Positions 6,749 to 12,270 of a stretch of 12,270 nucleotides of DNA are shown here, piece after piece. The translations under genes were made by a program, and so were the position numbers. The DNA comes from Opitutales bacterium (lineage in GTDB: Bacteria > Verrucomicrobiota > Verrucomicrobiia > Opitutales > Oceanipulchritudinaceae). The stretch is from assembly GCA_007123395.1 (NCBI GenBank), contig SKLD01000511.1:1-12270 (forward strand), given 5' to 3'. Below the pieces are notes generated by a model. It did not search any database and had not been told where the DNA came from. It was given only the letters and a program-made list of their open reading frames with translations. Each line of letters opens with the position of its first letter. Position 1 is the first letter of the stretch.

Positions 6749-7444
6749 ATGGACGCACTCCTCTCCATAATGGCCCAAGTTCCGGACGCGGCGGAAGCCG
6801 CCCAGGAATTATATACTGATCTCTCGTGGGAGGATTTTCCCGCCTTCACGTGGGAAACGTGGCGGGACGGCGGTTGGCTCATGATTCCGCTCTTCCTGCT
6901 TGCGCTGACGATTTACTATCAGGCAATGACGCTCTACCTGCGCCTCAGCCGTACGAAGGCGAAAAAGGTCCCGCGCGAGGTTTGGGAAGGTTGGCTCGAC
7001 AAGCCGGAGAAGGGCGAGGGCCACTTGGGCGAAGTGGTGCGTTTTGTTGTCGGCGACGGTCGTTTCAGCGCCGATGCGCTCATGCGCATCGAAGCCGTGC
7101 GGGCGCGGATCATCCCGGCCGTGAACTCCCGGATCACCGTTTTGAGCGTCCTCGTCACCATCGCGCCCCTCATGGGCCTGCTCGGCACGGTCATTGGTAT
7201 GCTTGCCACGTTCCGCGTCCTTTCCTCCGCCGCGAGCACTGCCGTGGAACTGGTGGCGGAGGGCATTCGCATCGCCTTGATCACTACGCAGACCGGGCTC
7301 ATGATCGCCATCCCGGGCTACATTCTCATCGCCCTCGTTTTGCGCGGGCGCAACCGTTACATTGCCTTTCTCGCGGAACTTGAGTCGGTGATTGTTCAGC
7401 GGATGTACAATGCGCAAGGCGGTGAAGAAAGGAAAGCATCATGA
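6749..7444 (+). CDS. exbB: ExbB, proton-channel subunit of the Ton motor
   Basis: This 231-residue inner-membrane protein has three hydrophobic segments near residues 42-62, 129-153 and 176-198. The second contains TIAPLMGLLGTVIGML and the third ALITTQTGLMIAIPG, the conserved pore-lining blocks of ExbB. In the Ton system an ExbB pentamer encloses ExbD and lets protons through to drive TonB. It is a short ExbB, unlike its long upstream paralogue. The chosen start is ATG at 6749; a second ATG seven codons later is possible, and neither has a good Shine-Dalgarno. Its stop TGA overlaps the exbD start (ATGA, 4 bases), indicating translational coupling. Confidence 0.93.
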   Translation: MDALLSIMAQVPDAAEAAQELYTDLSWEDFPAFTWETWRDGGWLMIPLFLLALTIYYQAMTLYLRLSRTKAKKVPREVWEGWLDKPEKGEGHLGEVVRFVVGDGRFSADALMRIEAVRARIIPAVNSRITVLSVLVTIAPLMGLLGTVIGMLATFRVLSSAASTAVELVAEGIRIALITTQTGLMIAIPGYILIALVLRGRNRYIAFLAELESVIVQRMYNAQGGEERKAS

Positions 7445-7866
7445 GTAAGCGAGGTTCCTTGCGCAACCGCGACGAGGCCGAGGTGAGCGACATCAATATT
7501 TCGCCGCTCATCGACATGGTCTTTATCCTGTTGATCTTTTTCATTGTCGTGACCGTTTTTGTCGAAGAACCCGGCGTGGAGGTGCAGCGCGAGCAGGCCT
7601 TTACCGCCGCGCAGCTCGAACGCATGAGCATCCTCTTCGCCGTCACCGAGGGCGGGGAGGTCTATTACGGGGGCGACGATATCGGGATTGTCGGCGTCCG
7701 CGGCGTCGTCCGCCGCCTCACCTCGCAGACTCCGGCCATGCCCATTATTATTCAAGTCGACCGCGGCGCGCCCTCCGGCATTGTCATTCGTGTCATCGAC
7801 GAGTCGAAGCTCGCGTCGCCCGCGTCCATCGTTAGTTTGTCGACGGCGGAACAAAGAGGCCGTTAG
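7441..7866 (+). CDS. exbD: ExbD, stator subunit of the Ton motor
   Basis: This 141-residue protein has a short charged cytoplasmic head and a single membrane helix at about residues 22-43, starting ISPLIDMVFILLIFF. A periplasmic domain follows. The conserved membrane aspartate is D25, the same position as the proton-carrying D25 of E. coli ExbD. It should sit inside the ExbB pentamer and couple proton flow to TonB movement. The start ATG overlaps the exbB stop and has GGAAAG 5-10 bases upstream. The length is normal for the family and no lesion is seen. ExbD and TolR are similar, but the tonB gene that follows supports ExbD. Confidence 0.95.
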   Translation: MSKRGSLRNRDEAEVSDINISPLIDMVFILLIFFIVVTVFVEEPGVEVQREQAFTAAQLERMSILFAVTEGGEVYYGGDDIGIVGVRGVVRRLTSQTPAMPIIIQVDRGAPSGIVIRVIDESKLASPASIVSLSTAEQRGR

Positions 7867-7882
7867 GAGCGTCTCACATGTA

Positions 7883-7890
7883 GAGGAGGA
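7883..7890 (+). promoter_or_regulatory. Strong Shine-Dalgarno of tonB
   Basis: GAGGAGGA ends 6 bases before ATG 7897. It fixes the ATG rather than the overlapping TTG as the tonB start, and it is the clearest ribosome-binding site in the window. Confidence 0.75.
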
Positions 7891-7896
7891 AGATTG

Positions 7897-8562
7897 ATGA
7901 GCAAAAAGAAACAGCGAAATGAAGGGGGACCGCCGGGCCTCAAGTCCGAGTATCCTGTATCGATCACGACCGGAGTGATCTTTGCCTTGGTGGTGATGCT
8001 GTTGCTGCCGATCAGCCAATACATTACCACCCTGCGTGAGCGTCTCACGCGCACTGTGGAGCTTGTCGACTACCAGCCACCGGAAGTTCCGCCGGAGCCA
8101 CCGCCGCCGGAGGACGTTGAAGACGAGGCGGATATCGACGATGTGGAAGAGCAGCGGGAGCCGCCCACGCTCGACCAGTTGGAACTCGCTCTCAATCCGG
8201 ATGTCACCGGATTGGCCGGTGGTGACTTCACCGTGCCCGATTTCCAGATCGGCGCCGGTCTCGACGAGATCATTTATGAAATCGGCGACCTTTCCCATCC
8301 GCCGCGCCCGACCTTCCAACCCGAGCCGACGTATCCGCCGGAACTGCGCAACGCCCGTATTTCCGGTGAAGTCGTTCTTGAGTTTATCGTCACGCCCGAC
8401 GGTACCACACGTGACATCCGCGTGCGCTCTTCAACGAATCCGGGCTTTGACGAGCCCGCTATCCGCGCGGTGCGCCGCTGGCGCTTCGAACCCGGCGAAA
8501 AGGACGGCCAGGCTGTCCACACACGCGTGCGTATCCGTATTCCCTTCCGTCACAGTTCCTGA
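7897..8562 (+). CDS. tonB: TonB, energy transducer to outer-membrane receptors
   Basis: This 221-residue protein has one N-terminal membrane helix (about residues 22-44) and a Pro/Glu-rich linker (YQPPEVPPEPPPPED, residues about 58-72). The linker is short and not the long Pro-Lys type of E. coli TonB. A C-terminal TonB domain occupies about residues 130-221: TYPPELRNARISGEVVLEF, then VTPDGTTRDIRVR and AIRAVRRWRFEPG, all family hallmarks. It should span the periplasm and contact the TonB box of outer-membrane receptors. ATG 7897 is chosen over the adjacent in-frame TTG at 7894 because GAGGAGGA (7883-7890) lies 6 bases upstream. The gap after exbD is 30 bases. No TonB-dependent receptor is in the window, so the cargo is unknown. 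Confidence 0.93.
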   Translation: MSKKKQRNEGGPPGLKSEYPVSITTGVIFALVVMLLLPISQYITTLRERLTRTVELVDYQPPEVPPEPPPPEDVEDEADIDDVEEQREPPTLDQLELALNPDVTGLAGGDFTVPDFQIGAGLDEIIYEIGDLSHPPRPTFQPEPTYPPELRNARISGEVVLEFIVTPDGTTRDIRVRSSTNPGFDEPAIRAVRRWRFEPGEKDGQAVHTRVRIRIPFRHSS

Positions 8563-8586
8563 TTTTCCTTCAAACCCGCTTTTCAG

Positions 8587-8592
8587 TATACA
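8587..8592 (+). promoter_or_regulatory. Possible internal -10 element ahead of the TPR gene
   Basis: TATACA lies 9 bases before ATG 8602 and would start RNA near 8599, almost leaderless. The 13 bases TATACATTTGCTT match the lexA promoter core TAAACATTTGCTT at 12 of 13 positions. The -35 region is poor (TTTCCT at 17-base spacing). It could be a minor internal promoter or chance. Confidence 0.3.
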
Positions 8593-8601
8593 TTTGCTTC
8601 A

Positions 8602-10125
8602 ATGAAAAAAATCACTATCCTTTTCGGACTCCTCGGCACTGCCGTGGCTCTTAGCGCCATTTCGCGCCAGGAAATTCTCGAAATATACCGCTCTCCGCAG
8701 TGGGAGCGCGCATTCGCGGGCACTTATGGCATCGATCCCGGCGTCGAGCCCGAACTCGACCGTCAGGACCGCGCTATCATGGAGCTTCTGCCGAAGATCC
8801 GGGAGAGCGTCCAGCGCGCGGCCGAGGCTGAAGCCGAGGGTCGTTCCGGGGAGTCGCACCTGCGAGCCGTCGTGGACGCCGCTGAGGACTACATCCGGCG
8901 GGCGCGTAATGAGGGAAGAACCCCCTCAGCCAATGTCCTTCAGATTGCCGGGAATGTCAGCATGCGGCTTTCGGAAACGGTGTCGGGCGCGGTCGATCAG
9001 CGGCGTTGGCGCGACCGTGCGCTCGAATACTTCCGCCAAGCGGTGGAGATCTTTCCGAATTTCCGGCGTGTCCACACGAACATGGGACACATCTATTTCC
9101 GCATGGACGACCGGCGCGATGACGCTAAACGGCACTTTGTCCGGGCTGTTGAGTTGGGTCTCAACGATCCCATTGTCTTTGGTCTTCTGGGCTACATCTT
9201 CTTCGAGCAAGGACGCTATACAGCTGCCGAAAATGCGGTTCGTAACAGTCTTATGCTCAATCCGGCTAGTTTTGAGTTCCGCCAGATCCTTGCCCAAATC
9301 CTCTTCAATCAAGAACGGTATCACGAGGCGGGTTCCGCCCTTGCTGAGCTGCTCTTCGAGCGCCCGAGCAGTTCGGAACTCTGGAACCTCCAAGCGAACA
9401 CTTTCATCGCCACCGACCGCATCGACCAAGCGACACAGAACCTCGAAATGGTGCGGATGATGGGTGTCGCCGACTCCCAGTCCCTGCGCCTCCTCGGCGA
9501 TGTCTACATGAACCTTAATATTGTCGAGGATGCCGCCGAAGCCTATCGGGAGTCCATCCTCGCGGCCCGCGATCTCACACTTTATCAGTCTTTTGTCGGT
9601 GCCGTGCGCACCCTTATTAATTTCAGTGGTTATGATGAGGCTCTCGCCGTCATCGGCACGCTGGAAGAGCGCTTCGGGGACGACCTCAGCGACAGCCAGG
9701 AAATCGAACTCCTTACCCTCCGCTCGCAAGTCAATGTCGTCATGGGGCGCGGTGAGGAGGCGATCGACAACCTTGAAGCCGTCCTCCGGCGCGACCCGTT
9801 CAACGCCGGAGCGCTCATCGCCCTCGGGCAATACTACTCCGACCGCACCCCGGACTTGGATTTGGACGAGGAACAGCAACGGGTGCAGGAGCGGCGCTTC
9901 CAGAACCAGGCAATCCTCTATTTCGAGCGCGCCCAGGATGTGGATGATATCGATCAGCAGGTGCGTGCTTACATTTCCCACGCCCGCCTGCGCGTCCGCC
10001 GACAAGAGTTGGATGAAGCTATACGCCTCCTTGAGTCCGCCCAAGGGCTGCGGCGTCAGGAGCATATCGAATCCTACCTCAACCAGATCCGCCAAGCTGT
10101 GCGCGCCCGCCGCGCCCGCTCCTGA
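8602..10125 (+). CDS. Exported TPR-repeat protein of the Ton cluster
   Basis: This 507-residue protein opens with a signal peptide (MKKITILFGLLGTAVALSA), so it should be periplasmic. From about residue 134 it is built of tandem helical TPR repeats. Recognisable units include ALEYFRQAVEIFPNFRRVH, DAKRHFVRAVELGLNDP, AENAVRNSLMLNPAS, and, later, AIDNLEAVLRRDPFN and AIRLLESAQGLRR. TPR arrays are protein-binding scaffolds. A TPR gene directly after tonB is also the arrangement of the Vibrio TonB2 region, so it is probably a dedicated accessory of this Ton system, perhaps organising the complex. The start is ATG at 8602, 39 bases after tonB, with no Shine-Dalgarno. It has no enzymatic motif and its exact partner is unknown. 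Confidence 0.88.
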   Translation: MKKITILFGLLGTAVALSAISRQEILEIYRSPQWERAFAGTYGIDPGVEPELDRQDRAIMELLPKIRESVQRAAEAEAEGRSGESHLRAVVDAAEDYIRRARNEGRTPSANVLQIAGNVSMRLSETVSGAVDQRRWRDRALEYFRQAVEIFPNFRRVHTNMGHIYFRMDDRRDDAKRHFVRAVELGLNDPIVFGLLGYIFFEQGRYTAAENAVRNSLMLNPASFEFRQILAQILFNQERYHEAGSALAELLFERPSSSELWNLQANTFIATDRIDQATQNLEMVRMMGVADSQSLRLLGDVYMNLNIVEDAAEAYRESILAARDLTLYQSFVGAVRTLINFSGYDEALAVIGTLEERFGDDLSDSQEIELLTLRSQVNVVMGRGEEAIDNLEAVLRRDPFNAGALIALGQYYSDRTPDLDLDEEQQRVQERRFQNQAILYFERAQDVDDIDQQVRAYISHARLRVRRQELDEAIRLLESAQGLRRQEHIESYLNQIRQAVRARRARS

Positions 10126-10239
10126 GTGCCATTGGTCAGCATTGCTGAAGTTCCCTCTCTTCGCATGGCATTTGGAATGAATTGCGGATTCCGCATCTCC
10201 CACTAACCATGAAAAGGATAGAATCCACGGGCCGTGCCC

Positions 10240-10244
10240 GGAAG
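10240..10244 (+). promoter_or_regulatory. Shine-Dalgarno deciding the gspG start
   Basis: GGAAG lies 6 bases before ATG 10251. The upstream in-frame ATG at 10209 has no such site and would add 14 residues to the prepilin leader, so 10251 is preferred. Confidence 0.6.
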
Positions 10245-10250
10245 ACATGT

Positions 10251-10664
10251 ATGCGCTCGAAGAAGGGTTTCACTCTGCTCGAGATGCTCATCGTCATCGG
10301 AATGATCGCCCTTATCATCGGGCTTTCCGTCGGCGTCCTCTCCAATATGTTCGGAGAGTCGCAGGTCGATACGGCGAAAATGTATGTCAACAGTTCCCTC
10401 AATGCTCCGCTGGAGCAATACCGCATCCATATGGGCTCCTATCCGACAACCGAAGAAGGGCTTCAAGCTCTCTTCCGCGCACCGGCGGGTAGGGAAGCAC
10501 GCTGGCGGGGACCCTACATTCGCGAGATTCCCGTCGATCCCTGGGGCAACGAATACCAGTACCGCTTCCCCGGGCAAAGTAACCCGCTCGGTGCGAGAGG
10601 GTTTGATATTTGGTCCAAAGGGCCGCCTCCGCACGACGAGTCGACCCGGATCGGCAACTGGTGA
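10251..10664 (+). CDS. gspG: GspG, major pseudopilin of type II secretion
   Basis: This 137-residue prepilin-like protein starts MRSKKG|FTLLEMLIVIG. The six-residue basic leader, the glycine before the prepilin-peptidase cut and Glu at +5 (E11) are the class III signal. A hydrophobic helix spans about residues 12-30. The C-terminal part carries GspG-specific blocks: SYPTTEEGLQAL, then IPVDPWGNEYQYRFPG, DIWSKGPP, and a terminal IGNW. GspG polymerises into the short inner-membrane pseudopilus that drives substrates through the outer-membrane secretin. In most GspG proteins a calcium site lies just before IGNW; here that loop reads PPPHDESTR, shorter and less acidic than usual. It follows the TPR gene by 125 bases and is closed by terminators. 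No other type II secretion gene is visible. Confidence 0.92.
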   Translation: MRSKKGFTLLEMLIVIGMIALIIGLSVGVLSNMFGESQVDTAKMYVNSSLNAPLEQYRIHMGSYPTTEEGLQALFRAPAGREARWRGPYIREIPVDPWGNEYQYRFPGQSNPLGARGFDIWSKGPPPHDESTRIGNW

Positions 10665-10676
10665 ACCCGCCGGTTC
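10663..10676 (+). terminator. Short hairpin followed by T-rich run after gspG
   Basis: GAACC (10663-10667) pairs with GGTTC (10672-10676) across CGCC, overlapping the gspG stop, and is followed by TCTTTTT. The five-pair stem is weak alone; it is likely an auxiliary to the stronger terminator just downstream. Confidence 0.5.
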
Positions 10677-10684
10677 TCTTTTTC

Positions 10685-10709
10685 AGCCGCACGCACGTGC
10701 GGCTTTTTT
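10685..10709 (+). terminator. Strong intrinsic terminator of the Ton/gspG unit
   Basis: AGCCGCAC (10685-10692) and GTGCGGCT (10697-10704) form a perfect eight-pair stem with a GCAC loop, immediately followed by five more T residues. It marks the end of the rightward unit and separates it from the decayed region. Confidence 0.88.
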
Positions 10710-10802
10710 GTGTTTAGCCAGCAGGAAGCGCCGACCCGGCCGGCGAGATGCGACCAAGCAACGCCGTCCCGCCAAGATGCGATACCCCGGGCACGCGCGG
10801 AT

Positions 10803-11010
10803 CACGGGACTCTCTTCCACCCCTCGGCGCTTCTGCCCAATCTCATCATGCCCGCCACTGCGCGGCGGGATCCCGGCACGCCGTTCCGCCGCCTCGTCTG
10901 GTCGGAGGTGGATGAACTGCCCGGGCTTGTCGCCGACCGCTACGACGATGTCCTCGTGCTCCAGGCGCTCACGCTCAGCGTCACCGCCTTGGTCGACAAG
11001 GAGGTCGATT
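10803..11010 (+). pseudogene. Fragment resembling an RlmI-type 23S rRNA methyltransferase (N-terminal half)
   Basis: This plus-strand frame reads HGTLFHPSALLP, then TPFRRLVWSEVDELPGL and VADRYDDVLVLQALTL. The last two blocks resemble the segment after the PUA domain in class I SAM-dependent RlmI/YccW methyltransferases, where an ESDGLPGLVVDRY-like motif is conserved. The PUA domain looks shortened or scrambled upstream. The SAM-binding and catalytic parts are absent, because the frame passes directly into transposase sequence around 10985-11015. It is therefore a dead 5' remnant. The exact left limit is uncertain; the same frame is open from 10710. The family call rests on one motif region only and is moderately sure. 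Confidence 0.55.
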
Positions 11011-12139
11011 CTCCGCAAAACATCACCCGCGGCCACAGCAAAGACAACGTCCCGATCTCAAGCAGTTCATGTTCGAAGCGCTCTGCGTGAAAGGCAGCGT
11101 GCCCCTGCACGGAGCGGTCCTCAGCGGCAACACCTCCGACAAAAAAGCCAACACCGCCGAACTCACCCGCGTCGCCCGTTATCTCAAAAAGCACGGCCTC
11201 GACCCCGCCGCCTGCATCTACGTGGCCGACTCCGCTCTGGTCAGTGCGGACAACCTCGAAGCGCTGCGCGGGCAGCCCTTCATCACCCGCCTGCCCGCCA
11301 ACTACAAGGTGGCGCAAGCCGCCGTCGCGTACCGTACAGTAACGCCCACGACAAACGCCGCACGCGCAAACTCGAAAAACAACTCACCGCCGAAAAAGAA
11401 GCCTTCGCCAAACTCGCCAAAGCCGCACTGCGCGAACCCTTCGCCTGCGCGGCCGACGCGCAACGCCATGCCGCGGCTCTGCTGCGCGAGAACCGGTATG
11501 CCTGCCACACCATACAGGCCGAAGTGCGGGCCGAGCCGGTCTACGCGCGCGGGCGTCCCAAACAAGGCGGGCCGCGCAAAGTGCGCGCTTACCGCCACCG
11601 CATCCATCTGCGCCTGCGCGAGAACAGCGAAGCCATTGCCCGTGCGCGCGAACGGGCAGGATGCTTTGTCCTGCTCAGCAACGTGCCCGCGGCCGGTCAA
11701 GCCGGCGGGCTCGACGGGGCCGCCGTCCAGCGTGCCTACAAGGCGCAGAACGGCGTGGAGATGAACTTCCGCTTTCTCAAGGACCCCGTCATCGTCAACG
11801 AGACCTTCCTCAAAAAAGCCGAACGCATCGAAGCGCTCGGGTTCATCCTGCTGCTGAGCCTGATGGTCTGGAACCTCATCCAGAAAGTCCTGCGCGATTA
11901 CCTCGCAAAGCACCGCAAAAGCATCCTCGGATGGGACAAAAAGCAAACCCGCCGCCCCACCACACTGATGGTCCTCTTCTCTGATGGTCCTCTTCTACTT
12001 CCAGCACGTGAGCGTCTTCAAGTGGAACGAAGGCCGGAACCGTCGACTCTCCCGCGCCTTGCTGCGCACCAAAGAATTGAGCCCCCTTTTCCTTCTTGCT
12101 AATTTTCTCAAAGCTATTACGACCTATATGAAATATTAA
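11010..12139 (+). pseudogene. IS1634-family (IS4 superfamily) transposase, decayed C-terminal remnant
   Basis: Pieces in different frames line up into one DDE transposase. TRGHSKDN at about 11025-11048 is followed by a likely one-base deletion. The frame at about 11050-11330 then carries LKQFMFEALCV, VPLHGAVLSGNTSDKKAN, and YVADSALVSADNL with the second catalytic Asp. A second lesion near 11325-11345, probably a deletion of a few dozen codons, shifts to the frame holding SNAHDKRRTRK. That frame continues to YKAQNGVEMNFRFLKDP, the Y-R-E-K-type signature with the catalytic Glu, and GWDKKQTRRPT. A 16-base duplication then breaks the tail. The N-terminal part with the first catalytic Asp is missing. 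No terminal inverted repeats could be recognised. It is inactive and in contact with the RlmI-like fragment. Confidence 0.85.
11965..11996 (+). repeat. Perfect 16-base tandem duplication in the transposase remnant
   Basis: CTGATGGTCCTCTTCT occurs twice head-to-tail (11965-11980 and 11981-11996). Removing one copy restores the frame to read MVLFYFQHVSVFKWNEG and on to a stop at 12137-12139. The duplication is therefore a frameshifting slippage event in an already damaged gene. Confidence 0.95.
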
Positions 12140-12145
12140 TAATAT
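12117..12145 (+). promoter_or_regulatory. Possible promoter of the RAYT-like gene
   Basis: In the AT-rich stretch, TTACGA (12117-12122) and TAATAT (12140-12145) are 17 bases apart. RNA would start at about 12152, the A of the gene's ATG, giving a leaderless message. The -35 is weak (3 of 6), so this is tentative. Confidence 0.25.
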
Positions 12146-12151
12146 TGTGTT

Positions 12152-12270
12152 ATGAGTGAAAGAAGAATAATCTCTGATAAAGTTTGTGTTTACCACCTTA
12201 TTGCGCGTGTGGTGCAGCGGCGGCGGTTGCTCGCGGATGTGCAGCGCGAGGTGTGGGTCGCGGCGCTGCG
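12152..12270 (+). CDS. REP-associated tyrosine transposase (RAYT/IS200-like), N-terminal part (runs off right edge)
   Basis: The frame opens MSERRIIS and reads CVYHLIARVVQRRRLLADVQ, which resembles the first strand and helix of Y1_Tnp/RAYT proteins (YHVxxRxxxRxxLF/D pattern). About 39 residues are seen; the HUH (HFH) motif and catalytic Tyr would lie beyond the window. Such genes are usually single-copy housekeeping-like transposases that mobilise or maintain REP palindromes. There is no Shine-Dalgarno, and the upstream DNA is AT-rich and unlike the rest of the window. It is independent of the dead IS1634-type remnant that ends 12 bases earlier. The call rests on a short stretch and is moderately sure. 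Confidence 0.6.
   Translation, partial: MSERRIISDKVCVYHLIARVVQRRRLLADVQREVWVAAL

Noticed and set aside
6019..6882. 287-residue open frame on the minus strand over the TtpC-like gene
   Set aside because: It mirrors the codon pattern of the TtpC-like gene; the His/Asp/Arg-rich product looks like an antisense artefact.
10183..10195. TGCGG-ATT-CCGCA hairpin before gspG as a terminator or attenuator
   Set aside because: The five-pair stem is short and has no T-tract; it is probably chance.
8926..10248. 440-residue open frame on the minus strand over the TPR gene
   Set aside because: The sense strand encodes a signal peptide and TPR repeats; the antisense product has no recognisable domain.
10384..12102. 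A single 572-residue protein spanning gspG, the terminator and the transposase remnant
   Set aside because: Its first third is gspG and terminator DNA in the wrong frame; only the portion from about 11340 onward carries transposase motifs.

Overview
The window is GC-rich chromosomal DNA from a Gram-negative (diderm) bacterium. Outer-membrane energising genes (TonB/ExbB/ExbD) and a type II secretion pseudopilin demand an outer membrane. The gene styles, the IS1634-like transposase relic and the REP-associated transposase at the right edge make Verrucomicrobiota (Opitutia-like) my best guess. That placement is an inference and not proven by the sequence.

Layout. (1) Positions 1-3984, all minus strand and tightly spaced (gaps of 24-62 bases): lexA, a GNAT acetyltransferase, thiG, thiH, thiS, and the N-terminal part of a beta-CASP metallo-beta-lactamase that runs off the left edge. 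ThiS, ThiG and ThiH are the sulfur carrier, thiazole synthase and radical-SAM 2-iminoacetate synthase of thiamine thiazole synthesis. The SOS repressor LexA sits first in this apparent operon, behind a good promoter that would give a nearly leaderless transcript. (2) 3985-4513 is a 529-base divergent intergenic region. (3) 4514-10125, plus strand: a complete six-gene Ton energy-transduction cluster, in order DUF3450 coiled-coil protein, TtpC-like extended MotA/TolQ/ExbB protein, ExbB, ExbD, TonB and an exported TPR protein. This is the order I recall for the Vibrio TonB2 system. The two proton-channel proteins and ExbD would harvest the proton-motive force, TonB would carry it to outer-membrane receptors, and the DUF3450 and TPR proteins are periplasmic accessories. 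(4) 10251-10664: gspG, the major type II secretion pseudopilin, closed by a hairpin pair ending in a strong intrinsic terminator (10685-10709).

(5) 10710-12139 is decayed DNA. A fragment resembling an RlmI-type rRNA methyltransferase runs directly into the C-terminal part of an IS1634-family transposase that has at least three frame lesions, one of them a perfect 16-base tandem duplication. (6) After a short AT-rich stretch, a REP-associated tyrosine transposase (RAYT-like) gene begins at 12152 and leaves the window.

No tRNA, rRNA, CRISPR array, TPP riboswitch or clear phage gene was seen. Many genes here (lexA, thiG, thiH, thiS, the DUF3450, TtpC-like and TPR genes) lack an evident Shine-Dalgarno sequence, while exbD, tonB, gspG and the metallo-beta-lactamase gene have one.
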